Of a stretch of 8,202 nucleotides of DNA, positions 1 through 7,420 are shown in pieces (position 1 is the first letter of the stretch; the number at the start of each line of letters is the position of its first letter). The position numbers were made by a program, and so were the translations under genes. The notes under the pieces are model-generated. The model was not told the DNA's origin. It did no database searches and was given only the letters and a program-made list of their open reading frames with translations. The stretch comes from an uncultured Bacteroidota bacterium (GTDB taxonomy: Bacteria; Bacteroidota; Bacteroidia; Chitinophagales; Chitinophagaceae), in contig CAMLEX010000190.1 in the NCBI GenBank assembly GCA_946479055.1, positions 1 to 8,202 of the forward strand, given 5' to 3'.

Positions 1-1392
1 GATATTCGACATGCCCGTTACAAACAATACCATTCTTTCAAAACCTAATCCAAAGCCGGCATGCGGTACCGTTCCGAAACGTCTTGTGTCTAAATACCAC
101 CACAGTTCATCTACAGGAATATTTAATTCTTTCATTCTTGCTTCTAACCTGTCCAGGCGTTCTTCTCTTTGTGAACCACCAACAATTTCACCGATTCCGG
201 GTGCCAGTATATCCATAGCAGCAACGGTTTTGCCATCTTCATTCTGCCGCATATAAAACGATTTGATAGCAGCAGGATAATTGGTGAGAATAACAGGTTT
301 TTTAAAATGTTTTTCTACCAGGTATCTTTCATGCTCACTTTGCAGATCCATGCCCCAATCGGTGATGGGATACTGAAATTTCTTTTTCTTATTATAGGTG
401 CTTTCTCTTAAAATATTAATAGCTTCTGTATAAGTCAATCTTTCAAAATCATTGTTGAGAACAAACTCCAGTTTTTCCATCAATCCCATTTCACTGCGTT
501 TATCCTGTGGCAATTGTTTTTCTTCTTCCTGCAGTCGTTGTGCTAAAAACTCCAGGTCTTCCCGATTGCTATCCATCGCATACCGGATAAGGTATTTTAT
601 AAATTCTTCAGCAAGGTTGGCATTGTCTTCAAGGTCATAAAATGCCATTTCCGGCTCTATCATCCAAAACTCTGCAAGATGTCTTGCTGTATTAGAGTTT
701 TCCGCACGGAAAGTAGGACCGAAAGTATAAATATCACCGAAAGCAGTAGCGCCTAACTCTCCTTCGAGCTGACCACTTACCGTAAGATTGGTAGAGCGGC
801 CAAAAAAGTCTTCTTTAAAGTCAATGTTTCCGTTTTCGTCTTTTGGTGCTTTATCGATGGGCAGTGTCGTTACCCTGAACGTTTCACCGGCACCTTCAGC
901 ATCGCTTGCTGTGATGATTGGGGTATGCATGTAAACGAATCCTTTATCATTAAAGAATTTATGAACTGCAAACGCCAGTGAATGACGAATACGAAATACA
1001 GAGCCAAATGTGTTGGTCCGAAAACGCAGGTGAGCTATTTCTCTTAAAAATTCAAGCGAATGTTTTTTAGGTTGCAAAGGATATTTTTCGGCATCACTGT
1101 CGCCCAGAATTTCAATGGTAGACGCTTTCAGTTCCAGTTTTTGTCCTTTTCCCAATGATGGAGTAGCATTACCCGTCACTTTCAAAGCAGCGGAAGTTGT
1201 AATGCGTTTTAATACTTCATCATCGTATTTTCCCAATTCAACAACAACCTGCAGGTTAGTATTAGTAGAGCCGTCATTTAATGCAATAAATTGGTTATTA
1301 CGGAATGTACGCACCCACCCCATTACTGTTACTTCCTGGTTTACTGGTTCCTGTGTCAGTAATTCTTTAATTTTTATCCGCTTATTGAACAT
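1..1392 (-). CDS. asnS: Asparaginyl-tRNA synthetase (AsnRS), 3' end outside window
   Basis: Cytoplasmic class IIb aminoacyl-tRNA synthetase that charges tRNA(Asn) with asparagine using ATP. I translated the minus strand from the ATG at 1392-1390 ([12 protein letters not shown]...) and read 464 codons without a stop to the window edge. Residues ~20-100 fit the N-terminal OB-fold anticodon-binding domain. The catalytic core holds class II motif 2 (FGPTFRAE, 224-231, then [18 protein letters not shown]) and motif 3 ([10 protein letters not shown], 446-455). The stretch ~275-320 is a charged helical segment that I recall as usual in Bacteroidota AsnRS. AsnRS normally ends soon after motif 3, so only about 15-20 residues are missing; this is a cut by the window, not a truncation. 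The gene is divergent from rho and has its own promoter candidate. The N-rich motif 2 region separates it from AspRS and LysRS. High confidence. Confidence 0.97.
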   Translation of the reverse strand, partial: MFNKRIKIKELLTQEPVNQEVTVMGWVRTFRNNQFIALNDGSTNTNLQVVVELGKYDDEVLKRITTSAALKVTGNATPSLGKGQKLELKASTIEILGDSDAEKYPLQPKKHSLEFLREIAHLRFRTNTFGSVFRIRHSLAFAVHKFFNDKGFVYMHTPIITASDAEGAGETFRVTTLPIDKAPKDENGNIDFKEDFFGRSTNLTVSGQLEGELGATAFGDIYTFGPTFRAENSNTARHLAEFWMIEPEMAFYDLEDNANLAEEFIKYLIRYAMDSNREDLEFLAQRLQEEEKQLPQDKRSEMGLMEKLEFVLNNDFERLTYTEAINILRESTYNKKKKFQYPITDWGMDLQSEHERYLVEKHFKKPVILTNYPAAIKSFYMRQNEDGKTVAAMDILAPGIGEIVGGSQREERLDRLEARMKELNIPVDELWWYLDTRRFGTVPHAGFGLGFERMVLFVTGMSNI

Positions 1393-1412
1393 AACTTCTT
1401 TTTGAGAGGGGG

Positions 1413-1420
1413 CAAAGGTA
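1413..1420 (-). promoter_or_regulatory. Candidate -7 element of the asnS promoter (TACCTTTG)
   Basis: On the minus strand the octamer TACCTTTG matches the Bacteroidota primary sigma factor -7 consensus TAnnTTTG exactly and is followed by C, which is common in this phylum. It lies 20 bp before the asnS ATG, which would give a leader of roughly 10-15 nt. I see no clear TTTG at the -33 position, so the assignment rests on the -7 match and the position. Confidence 0.5.
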
Positions 1421-1526
1421 AGCATGGAGGGCAGTATTTGTATGAGTTATGAGCCTGGTCAATACAGTTCGCCCATATGTAGTTTTAAAAGTCTGCCAGG
1501 GTTCAAAAGCCTGCTAACCAAAAATT

Positions 1527-1556
1527 TTTGTTTTTACGAAAAAGGCCGTATCATTG
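1527..1556 (+). promoter_or_regulatory. Candidate rho promoter (TTTG -33, TATCATTG -7)
   Basis: TTTG at 1527-1530 and TATCATTG at 1549-1556 are separated by 18 bp. This fits the Bacteroidota promoter layout (TTTG, about 19 bp, TAnnTTTG) with one mismatch in the -7 box. Transcription would start near 1561-1563 and leave a leader of about 140 nt before the rho ATG at 1700. An imperfect 10-bp direct repeat (AAAAGtCTGC at 1487-1496, AAAAGcCTGC at 1505-1514) sits just upstream of the -33 element. Inferred from sequence only. Confidence 0.4.
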
Positions 1557-1699
1557 CATCGGAAAGAGGCTGATAAGTAAGTTGTTCTCCTGTTTTATTG
1601 GCTCATCAGAAACCTACCTATCCATTCAAGTTAAACTCAACTTTTTCAATTTTCAGACTTAGTGATCAGAGTCACTGCGTTAAACTTCAAGATTTTTGT
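1557..1699 (+). promoter_or_regulatory. rho 5' leader, C-rich/G-poor, possible autoregulatory region
   Basis: This is the untranslated stretch between the candidate rho promoter and the rho start. Over 1601-1655 I count 15 C and only 3 G, the C-over-G, weakly structured composition typical of Rho loading (rut) sites. A short 5-bp stem (AGTGA at 1661-1665, TCACT at 1672-1676, 6-nt loop) follows. E. coli rho is known to be autoregulated by Rho-dependent attenuation in its leader; extending that here is inference. The frame stays open back to a TTG at 1598, but its 34 codons do not look like Rho N-terminal sequence, so I treat the region as untranslated. Confidence 0.3.
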
Positions 1700-3376
1700 A
1701 TGTACGACATTCTGCAACTGAACGATATGCTCGTTCCTGAACTGCTGGACATTGCCGAGCAGCTTAATATTCCCAATGTAAAAAAATTAGATAAACAAGG
1801 ACTTGTTTATAAAATATTGGATAGCCAGGCAGTTACTGGTTCAAAAGGGGCAGCCAATACCGAAGACAAAGGGAAACGTAAACGCATCATCAAAGCCACT
1901 ACAGGCAATACTACTGAAGAAGCTGTGATTGAGGATCCTTCGGCACCGCCTACCTCCGTTGAGAAAAAAATAATCAAGAAGGCCGGAGCTTCACAGTCCG
2001 CCAGGAAAGAGGAAAAAACCCCTATAAAGAAAACCCGTAAAAAGGCTGATGAGAAAGATGAAATTGAACCAATAATTGAAGAACTACAAGAATCAGATGC
2101 TGAAGAAACAAGTTTTGAACAACAAGAACAGCAAGATCAACAAGCTGAACAAGCTGGTACGGTAAACATAAATCGTAACGCCCCGGCTATCGGAACTGAA
2201 AATAATTTTACCCAGAATAAACCTTTCCCCCAGAGACGTGAACAGAATTTCAATATTGAATTTGATGGGGTGATCCTTTCAGAAGGTGTCCTGGAAATGA
2301 TGCCAGATGGCTATGGTTTTCTCCGGTCTTCAGATTACAACTATCTATCCTCACCCGATGATGTATATGTTTCACCATCACAGATAAAATTATTTGGTCT
2401 TAAAACAGGAGATACTGTACACGGAGCTGTTCGTCCGCCCAAAGAAGGTGAAAAATATTTCGCTTTATTAAAAGTTGACACCATCAATGGCAAAGGGCCT
2501 GATGAAGTTCGTGACCGGGTTCCATTCGATTACCTGACTCCTTTATTTCCTTTTGAGAAATTAAACCTTTTTACTTCGCCCAGTGATTATTCTACCCGAA
2601 TCATGGATTTGTTTACACCCATCGGGAAGGGTCAACGCGGATTGATAGTAGCCCAGCCAAAGACAGGTAAGACCATGCTGCTGAAAGCTGTTGCCAATGC
2701 CATTGCGGAAAACCATCCGGAATGTTACCTGATGGTGGTACTGGTGGATGAACGCCCGGAAGAGGTAACAGATATGGAACGAAGTGTGAAAGCCGAAGTA
2801 ATTGCATCAACATTTGATGAACCTGCTGAAAAACACGTAAAAGTTTCAACCATGGCTTTGCAAAAAGCAAAACGCCTGGTAGAATGTGGTCATGATGTAG
2901 TGATCCTATTGGATTCCATTACCCGTCTTGCCCGTGCACACAATACTGTAGCTCCATCCAGTGGTAAGGTATTATCTGGTGGTGTGGAAGCAAATGCCAT
3001 GCAGAAACCAAAACAATTCTTTGGTGCAGCCAGGAAAATTGAATTTGGCGGTTCTCTTACCATTATTGCCACGGCTCTTGTAGACACCGGAAGTAAAATG
3101 GATGAGGTGATCTTTGAAGAATTCAAAGGAACCGGTAATATGGAATTGCAACTTGAACGCCGCTTGTCCAATAAACGTATTTATCCTGCTATTGACCTGA
3201 CAGCATCTTCTACCCGTCGCGACGACCTTCTGTTAGACAGGGATGTATTGCAGCGGATGAACCTGCTTCGTGTTTTCCTGGCAGATATGAACGTAGAAGA
3301 AGCGATGAGAGAATTGCAAAACCGGATGAAGGGAACAAAAAGCAATGAAGAGTTCCTTGCTTCCATGAATCGTTAA
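1700..3376 (+). CDS. rho: Transcription termination factor Rho with long disordered N-terminal insert
   Basis: Hexameric RNA-dependent ATPase/helicase that ends transcription at Rho-dependent terminators. I chose the ATG at 1700 (558 aa) because [20 protein letters not shown] is the usual start in this phylum; the frame is open further upstream only from a TTG. Residues 1-43 form the Rho N-terminal helical domain. Residues ~45-185 are low complexity: a Lys/Arg-rich part (~57-117) then an acidic, Gln-rich part (~118-151). Residues ~187-262 are the cold-shock RNA-binding domain with RNP1-like DGYGFLR (203-209). The ATPase core has Walker A AQPKTGKT (318-325), [11 protein letters not shown] (351-361), Walker B VVILLD ending at D405, the Q-loop region [14 protein letters not shown] (425-438) and R-loop [19 protein letters not shown] (462-480). 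E. coli Rho is about 419 aa, so the insert explains the extra length. All catalytic motifs are intact. It is probably cotranscribed with the lipoprotein gene 22 bp downstream. Confidence 0.97.
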   Translation: MYDILQLNDMLVPELLDIAEQLNIPNVKKLDKQGLVYKILDSQAVTGSKGAANTEDKGKRKRIIKATTGNTTEEAVIEDPSAPPTSVEKKIIKKAGASQSARKEEKTPIKKTRKKADEKDEIEPIIEELQESDAEETSFEQQEQQDQQAEQAGTVNINRNAPAIGTENNFTQNKPFPQRREQNFNIEFDGVILSEGVLEMMPDGYGFLRSSDYNYLSSPDDVYVSPSQIKLFGLKTGDTVHGAVRPPKEGEKYFALLKVDTINGKGPDEVRDRVPFDYLTPLFPFEKLNLFTSPSDYSTRIMDLFTPIGKGQRGLIVAQPKTGKTMLLKAVANAIAENHPECYLMVVLVDERPEEVTDMERSVKAEVIASTFDEPAEKHVKVSTMALQKAKRLVECGHDVVILLDSITRLARAHNTVAPSSGKVLSGGVEANAMQKPKQFFGAARKIEFGGSLTIIATALVDTGSKMDEVIFEEFKGTGNMELQLERRLSNKRIYPAIDLTASSTRRDDLLLDRDVLQRMNLLRVFLADMNVEEAMRELQNRMKGTKSNEEFLASMNR

Positions 3377-3398
3377 TTTCTTTTTTAAACTTTTAATC

Positions 3399-3680
3399 AT
3401 GAAAACAAGACTGGTCAAATTATTTGCAAGTTCTTTTTTGTTGGTAATGATTGCCTGCAATAATGAAAAAAGGAAAGAAGAAGAAACAACAACAGTAAAG
3501 GAACAGCCTGCTGAAACAAAAACCCCTGCTACCGAGCCTAAAAAAACTGAGATTTCAATAGGATCTGATAGTGCTGAAGTAAAAACAAAGAGCGGAACCG
3601 AGGTAAAAGTAGGGGAGAAAGGCGTAACTGTAGGTAGCAAAGATGTAAAGATCGACATCAAAAAGAAAGACGATAATTAG
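3399..3680 (+). CDS. Small hypothetical lipoprotein
   Basis: I do not recognise a named family for this 93-residue protein. The first 20 residues are a lipoprotein signal: basic start (MKTRLVK), hydrophobic core (LFASSFLLVMI) and a lipobox ending VMIAC, with Cys20 as the predicted lipidated residue. After it comes a charged stretch (NNEKRKEEE) that could act as a Bacteroidota surface-export signal, then a Lys/Glu/Pro/Thr linker. Residues ~49-88 alternate Val/Ile with polar residues and glycines (ISIGSDSAEV, VKVGEKGVTV, VKIDIK), suggesting short beta-strand repeats, and the protein ends in a KKKDDN tail. It starts 22 bp after rho and is followed by a strong terminator, so it is probably the last gene of a rho transcript; a functional tie to Rho is not implied. 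Confident it is a gene, since it has a complete lipoprotein signal and sits in line with rho; function unknown. Confidence 0.82.
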   Translation: MKTRLVKLFASSFLLVMIACNNEKRKEEETTTVKEQPAETKTPATEPKKTEISIGSDSAEVKTKSGTEVKVGEKGVTVGSKDVKIDIKKKDDN

Positions 3681-3708
3681 TAAAAACCCTATCGTTCAAA
3701 ACTTATAT

Positions 3709-3735
3709 AAGCTTCTCCCGGTGAGAAGCTTTTTT
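3709..3735 (+). terminator. Intrinsic terminator after the rho-lipoprotein unit
   Basis: A perfect 9-bp stem (AAGCTTCTC at 3709-3717 with GAGAAGCTT at 3723-3731), a 5-nt loop (CCGGT) and a six-T run overlapping the stem end (3730-3735). It lies 28 bp past the lipoprotein stop codon. There is no matching A-tract on the left side, so it probably works on the plus strand only. Confidence 0.9.
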
Positions 3736-3841
3736 ATTGCCTTTTACAGAAGTAATTGCACAATCAAAACTGGCTATTTTCGTTATTACGATATCAAAAA
3801 ACAATATCCCTAACCAAGACTGCTTTGCAGAACCATAATAA

Positions 3842-5377
3842 ATGAAAACTCTTAAACTGCTTTCCCTTTTATTATTTGTTCCTCTTGTGTTTCATGCGCA
3901 AAAATCGCTGACCGGCTTATGGGTAGGTACATTAAGCAATGACAGCACAACAGTACGCAAGGACCAGTCTTTTGAAATAGCCCTTACACAGTATAAGGAA
4001 AAAGTGTACGGATATTCCCGAAGTACTTTTATTATCAACGACACTCTTTACTATATTTTAAAAAGGGTAAAAGGAACAATAGATGGTGAAATCTGCGAAG
4101 TAAAAGATGATGAGATCGTTTCTTATAATTTTCGTGGCCACTTAGATAAGGGCGTAAAGGTAACAACGACTTTCCGCAGAAACTTACAGGACAGCGCCTG
4201 GCATCTGGCTGGAGAATGGAAAACAAATAAAACAAAAAAGTTCTATTCCATTTCAGGAAAGGTGGATCTGAAAGAAGAAGCTAACTATGAAAAATCCAAA
4301 ATATTCCCGCACCTTGAAGAATTAAAGATTGAAAAGGAGCTTGAATTTTATGTGGCATCAAAAAAACCTGCTCCTGTTGCTGACACAAAAATGACAGCTA
4401 TAACTAAAAAGGAGCAAACACAACAAACACATACAAAGACAGAACCTCAAATATCATCTGAGCTGCCATCTAACACAATTGCGAAAGAACAAAAGAAAGA
4501 TATTGGAAATCCGTCCTCCGCGGCGGCTCCGGAGATTAAACAACAAGCAACAGTTGTAACAAAAGAAAAAACACAGAAAGCATCAGAAGAAGCAATTGCA
4601 TCATCAACAATAAAAAAATCTGACTTACCTGCCAGCTCATTCCCGGTTGGACAGAAAAAGAATGTCAACCAAGAGGTACCGAAACCTGAATTAAAAAAAC
4701 AAGAAACAGCTGTTAAAAAAGATGATTCGCTACCAGTAACAGAAGAAATTGTTTCGTCAGGTATAATAAAAAAGTCCGACCTGCCCGCCAGCACATTGCC
4801 AGCCGAACAAAAAAAGAATGTTGGCGCAGAGATGGTAAAACCTGAAATAAAAAAACAAGATGCTATTGTAAACCGAACCGGGACAACACCAACTACCGAA
4901 ACTGTTGAACCCAAAACAGAAACTAAAAAAATCGATCCCACATCTATTGCAAAATCAACAAAAGAAAATAAAGTTATAACAACGGAACCGATTCAACCGG
5001 AGTTCAAAATACCTTCTGCAGCAGCTTTTGTGGAGCAAAGAAAAACGGTAGCGCCACAGATCGTCGAATTTAAATCGGATAGTCTTGAATTGAAACTCTA
5101 TGACAACGGAGAAATTGATGGCGATACTGTAAGCATATTATTAAATGGAGAGATCGTGTTAGCCAAACAAGGATTGAAAGCATCGGCAATCAAAAAAACC
5201 ATTTACATACAGCCGGGCAGCGATGAGATCACCCTGGTTTTATATGCAGAAAACCTTGGAAAATATCCGCCCAATACCGGTTTGCTGGTTGTACATGATG
5301 GCGAAGATGTTTACCAGGTTCGTTTCAGTGCGGATCTGCAGCAAAATGCCGCAGTCGTTTTCAGGAGAAAGAAGTAA
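3842..5377 (+). CDS. Secreted repeat protein with conserved-looking C-terminal domain, function unknown
   Basis: 511 aa from the ATG at 3842. Residues 1-19 are a Sec signal peptide (MKTLKLLSLLLFVPLVFHA, probable cleavage before Gln20); there is no lipobox, so it is likely periplasmic or secreted. Residues ~20-170 read as a beta-rich globular domain (SLTGLWVGTLSNDS, GKVDL...) of the kind that could bind a ligand, but I cannot name it. Residues ~170-400 are low complexity and Lys/Glu/Pro/Thr-rich, with degenerate repeats (see the repeat entry). Residues ~405-511 form a compact C-terminal domain (SDSLELKLYDNGEIDGDTVS, ILLNGEIVLAKQG, LVLYAENLG, PNTGLLVVHDGEDVYQVRFS); from memory similar tails occur on other Chitinophagaceae envelope proteins. 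It is a stand-alone gene between a terminator and the cyclase gene. I see no membrane helix beyond the signal peptide. Function cannot be assigned. Confidence 0.88.
   Translation: MKTLKLLSLLLFVPLVFHAQKSLTGLWVGTLSNDSTTVRKDQSFEIALTQYKEKVYGYSRSTFIINDTLYYILKRVKGTIDGEICEVKDDEIVSYNFRGHLDKGVKVTTTFRRNLQDSAWHLAGEWKTNKTKKFYSISGKVDLKEEANYEKSKIFPHLEELKIEKELEFYVASKKPAPVADTKMTAITKKEQTQQTHTKTEPQISSELPSNTIAKEQKKDIGNPSSAAAPEIKQQATVVTKEKTQKASEEAIASSTIKKSDLPASSFPVGQKKNVNQEVPKPELKKQETAVKKDDSLPVTEEIVSSGIIKKSDLPASTLPAEQKKNVGAEMVKPEIKKQDAIVNRTGTTPTTETVEPKTETKKIDPTSIAKSTKENKVITTEPIQPEFKIPSAAAFVEQRKTVAPQIVEFKSDSLELKLYDNGEIDGDTVSILLNGEIVLAKQGLKASAIKKTIYIQPGSDEITLVLYAENLGKYPPNTGLLVVHDGEDVYQVRFSADLQQNAAVVFRRKK
4451..5074 (+). 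repeat. Degenerate tandem protein repeats, unit ~52 residues
   Basis: Within the 3842-5377 gene, units begin at about residue 204 (nt 4451), 258 (nt 4613) and 310 (nt 4769), with a partial fourth at 388-411 (nt 5003-5074) running into the C-terminal domain. The core is SDLPAS...QKKNV...KPE-(L/I)-KKQ. Units 2 and 3 share the octapeptide KKSDLPAS and I count 22 identical residues over their first 34; unit 1 (SELPSNTIAKEQKK) and unit 4 (KIPSAAAFVEQRK) are weaker. Units 2 and 3 are exactly 52 codons (156 bp) apart, while their synonymous codons differ (tct gac tta cct versus tcc gac ctg ccc), so the duplication is not recent. Confidence 0.8.
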
Positions 5378-5558
5378 ACTCGTTTAGGAATTTCACTAAT
5401 AAAACTATTATTCTCACACAGCCTTGGTTATGCTTCCTTAGTTTGCACAGGCCTTTTTATGCAATAAAGGTCTAACTTAAAAGAGCCCCAATGTTTTTGC
5501 AGTAATTTTAGTTTGACAAAATGATTAGCGGATAATCAAAATCAGTCAAACGAAAAAC

Positions 5559-6365
5559 ATGAAATCAAAAATAATATCTGCTGCAATTGTGGTATGCACG
5601 TTTACTGCCTGCAAGAATCAGGAAAAGTCCTTATCAGAAATATTGAATAAAGGAAAATGGATAGATCTCAGTTATGAGTTTTCTGCACAAACTTTATACT
5701 GGCCCAATAATCCATCGGGATTCAGGTTAGATACTGTTTCTTTAGGAACCACGGCCGGTGGCTATTATTATTCCTCTTTTAGTTTTAATGCACCTGAACA
5801 TGGAGGCACACATCTTGATGCACCCATACATTTTTCTGCACAGGGTTTAAGTGCAGACAAATTAAGTTTGGACCAACTTACAGGCGATGCAGTAGTAATT
5901 GACGTTTCAGAAAAAGCATTAAAAAGTCGTGATTATCTTATTTCGATAAATGATATTTCAGAATGGGAAAAAAAGAACGGAGCCATAAAAGAAAATAGTA
6001 TTATTTTATTTAGAACAGGCTATGGCCAGTTTTATCCGGATGCTGAAAAATATTTTGGCAGCTCCGAAAAAAGAGCGGAAGGTATAGCGAAAATGCATTT
6101 TCCCGGCATTGATCCCAAAGCGGCAGAGTGGCTGGTACAGCATAAAATAAAAGCCGTTGGCATTGATACACCAAGTATTGATTATGGGCAATCCACAGAT
6201 TTTAAAACACACCAAGTATTGATGGGCGCCAATATTCCTGCATTTGAAAATGTAGCAAACCTGGAACAGTTGCCTGCAACAGGAACTTATGTTGTTGCCT
6301 TACCTATGAAAATAAAAAATGGAAGTGGTGGGCCTTTGAGAATAATTGCATGGATTAAGAACTAA
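5559..6365 (+). CDS. Cyclase-family (kynurenine formamidase-like) metal-dependent hydrolase, lipoprotein
   Basis: 268 aa of the cyclase family (Pfam PF04199), which includes bacterial kynurenine formamidase (KynB) and isatin hydrolase. The signature HxGTHxDxPxH reads HGGTHLDAPIH at 81-91. From the known KynB site, His81, His85 and Asp87 would bind one divalent metal, Asp87 with His218 and Glu230 a second, and His91 is the catalytic base; all are present. H218 and E230 lie 12 apart (THQVLMGANIPAFEN), as I recall for KynB. DLSYEF (36-41) and YWPNNP (47-52) match the usual family N-terminus. Unlike cytosolic KynB, the protein begins with a lipoprotein signal ending in FTAC (Cys18), so it should be anchored in the envelope facing the periplasm or outside. 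No tryptophan or kynurenine genes are nearby, so substrate is open: formylkynurenine, isatin or another amide/lactone. It stands alone and converges on the NmrA-like gene, with no clear hairpin between. Family high confidence, substrate low. Confidence 0.92.
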   Translation: MKSKIISAAIVVCTFTACKNQEKSLSEILNKGKWIDLSYEFSAQTLYWPNNPSGFRLDTVSLGTTAGGYYYSSFSFNAPEHGGTHLDAPIHFSAQGLSADKLSLDQLTGDAVVIDVSEKALKSRDYLISINDISEWEKKNGAIKENSIILFRTGYGQFYPDAEKYFGSSEKRAEGIAKMHFPGIDPKAAEWLVQHKIKAVGIDTPSIDYGQSTDFKTHQVLMGANIPAFENVANLEQLPATGTYVVALPMKIKNGSGGPLRIIAWIKN

Positions 6366-6425
6366 AAATTAAACTACAACGAATTATTCTAATGTTCTCT
6401 TGCTGTTTTCTTATTTCTTAAACAA

Positions 6426-7376
6426 TTAACCCAACGGTATCTTCTGAGCATTTTCAGCCAACCATTGATCAAATGATTGTATCGAGGAATTAAGTTGCTT
6501 TGAAAATTTTATATCACGGGTTTTAGTACAAACTTCTTCAAAGTCCCGATAGAATTGGAACATATTTCCAAGGTCATCGGCGCCCGGAAAACCAAAACTT
6601 CTGTAAACTTCCGGAGTAACTTCATTATAAACTACTTCCTGTCCCAATGCCTTAGTAAGCTTTTCAGCCATTTGCTGACAGGTAGGTTCATCGCCGGCAA
6701 TACCAATAGTTTTTCCAACCATCGTTACTCCTTTTTTAAAAATACCATAAGCGCATTTGCCAATGTCTTCAGCGGCTATACCCGAAAGTTTTTTATCCCC
6801 CATTGGAAAAGTGATCGCCAGTTTACCATCGGCACCTCGTTTTGGGCCTGAGCCAAAATAGATCAGGTTTTCCCAGTAAAACGATGGCAACAAAAAAGTA
6901 GTAGGAACTCCGGCTTCTGTAAAAAAGGAATTGGCTTCTCCCTTGGCATCAAAGTGAGGCACTTTATATTTCCCCATAAGTGTCGGCATGCGATTGTCAT
7001 TCAGCGGCACCCATTTCCTGGTATCTTCGAGAGTAGACCATATGACATGCTTCAGCCCTGCAGCCTTAGTAGCGTCAGCCATACTTTTTGCTTCAGCCAA
7101 TTCTTTCTCCGGCGATAAATGAGCCCAAAAAAAGGTAACACAATAAGCTCCATAGGCTCCGTCCAATACCTGTTTCATCCTTTCGGCATCATCAATATCA
7201 GCGGCTACAACTTCAGCACCTAATCTCAATAGTTCTTTAGCTTTATCGGAGGAGGGATCTCTTGTAATGGCACGAACAGCAAATTCACTATTACTATCGT
7301 GCAGGATAGCCCGGGCAAGTCCGCCGCCTTGTGCGCCTGTAGCGCCAAATATGACAATGATCTTTTTGGTAGCCAT
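6426..7376 (-). CDS. NmrA-like NAD(P)-binding family protein (atypical SDR)
   Basis: 316 aa, from the ATG at 7376-7374. It belongs to the NmrA/HSCARG branch of the short-chain dehydrogenase superfamily: a Rossmann fold with dinucleotide motif GATGAQG (11-17) after a beta strand (KKIIVIF), then VRAITRDPSS (34-43), where Arg39 is placed to bind the 2'-phosphate of NADP. GAEVVAADIDD (53-63) is the usual next strand and acidic turn. At the SDR YxxxK position the sequence reads HFDAK (His141, Lys145), so the catalytic Tyr is replaced by His. Family members act as redox-sensing regulators or as quinone/other oxidoreductases; which applies here cannot be told. Length is near the family's usual ~300. 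Residues ~240-316 form the helical substrate-side domain. It is transcribed toward the cyclase gene. A weak promoter and an inverted repeat lie just upstream. No signal peptide; cytoplasmic. Confidence 0.93.
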   Translation of the reverse strand: MATKKIIVIFGATGAQGGGLARAILHDSNSEFAVRAITRDPSSDKAKELLRLGAEVVAADIDDAERMKQVLDGAYGAYCVTFFWAHLSPEKELAEAKSMADATKAAGLKHVIWSTLEDTRKWVPLNDNRMPTLMGKYKVPHFDAKGEANSFFTEAGVPTTFLLPSFYWENLIYFGSGPKRGADGKLAITFPMGDKKLSGIAAEDIGKCAYGIFKKGVTMVGKTIGIAGDEPTCQQMAEKLTKALGQEVVYNEVTPEVYRSFGFPGADDLGNMFQFYRDFEEVCTKTRDIKFSKQLNSSIQSFDQWLAENAQKIPLG

Positions 7377-7391
7377 GATTTATAGTTTTAA

Positions 7392-7420
7392 TAAATTTAT
7401 ACCCACGGTATGCTAATCAA
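7392..7420 (-). promoter_or_regulatory. Weak candidate promoter of the NmrA-like gene
   Basis: On the minus strand GTTG (TTG at 7420-7418) is followed after 18 bp by TAAATTTA (7399-7392), one mismatch from TAnnTTTG, ending 15 bp before the ATG. An inverted repeat ATCAA-N7-TTGAT (7416-7432) overlaps the -33 element and is joined to a TTGATCAA palindrome (7428-7435), which could be an operator. Both boxes are imperfect. Confidence 0.3.

Noticed and set aside
1598..1699. Upstream extension of rho from a TTG (34 extra codons)
   Set aside because: The extra residues do not resemble any Rho N-terminus, while the ATG at 1700 gives the exact start typical of the phylum.
3233..3661. 142-codon minus-strand open frame across the end of rho and the lipoprotein gene
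   Set aside because: It is antisense to two well-supported genes and its Ser/Val/Phe-rich translation is the complement of Lys/Glu-rich codons.
3756..3782. Possible promoter for the repeat-protein gene (TTG at 3756, TATTTTCG at 3775-3782)
   Set aside because: The spacer is only 16 bp and both boxes are imperfect; in AT-rich DNA this is not better than chance. A promoter must lie here, given the terminator upstream, but I cannot place it.
4447..4941. 164-codon open frame on the minus strand opposite the repeat gene
   Set aside because: It is a shadow of the Lys/Glu-rich coding strand, giving a Phe/Ser-rich translation with no domain or start signal.
5378..5558. Terminator for the repeat protein or promoter for the cyclase in the 181-bp gap
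   Set aside because: Only weak 5-bp stems (for example CCTTT...AAAGG around 5451-5469) and no properly spaced TTTG/TAnnTTTG pair were seen, so neither is called.
6366..6425. Bidirectional terminator between the convergent cyclase and NmrA-like genes
   Set aside because: The 60-bp gap is AT-rich with no GC stem; termination here may be Rho-dependent, but nothing in the sequence shows it.
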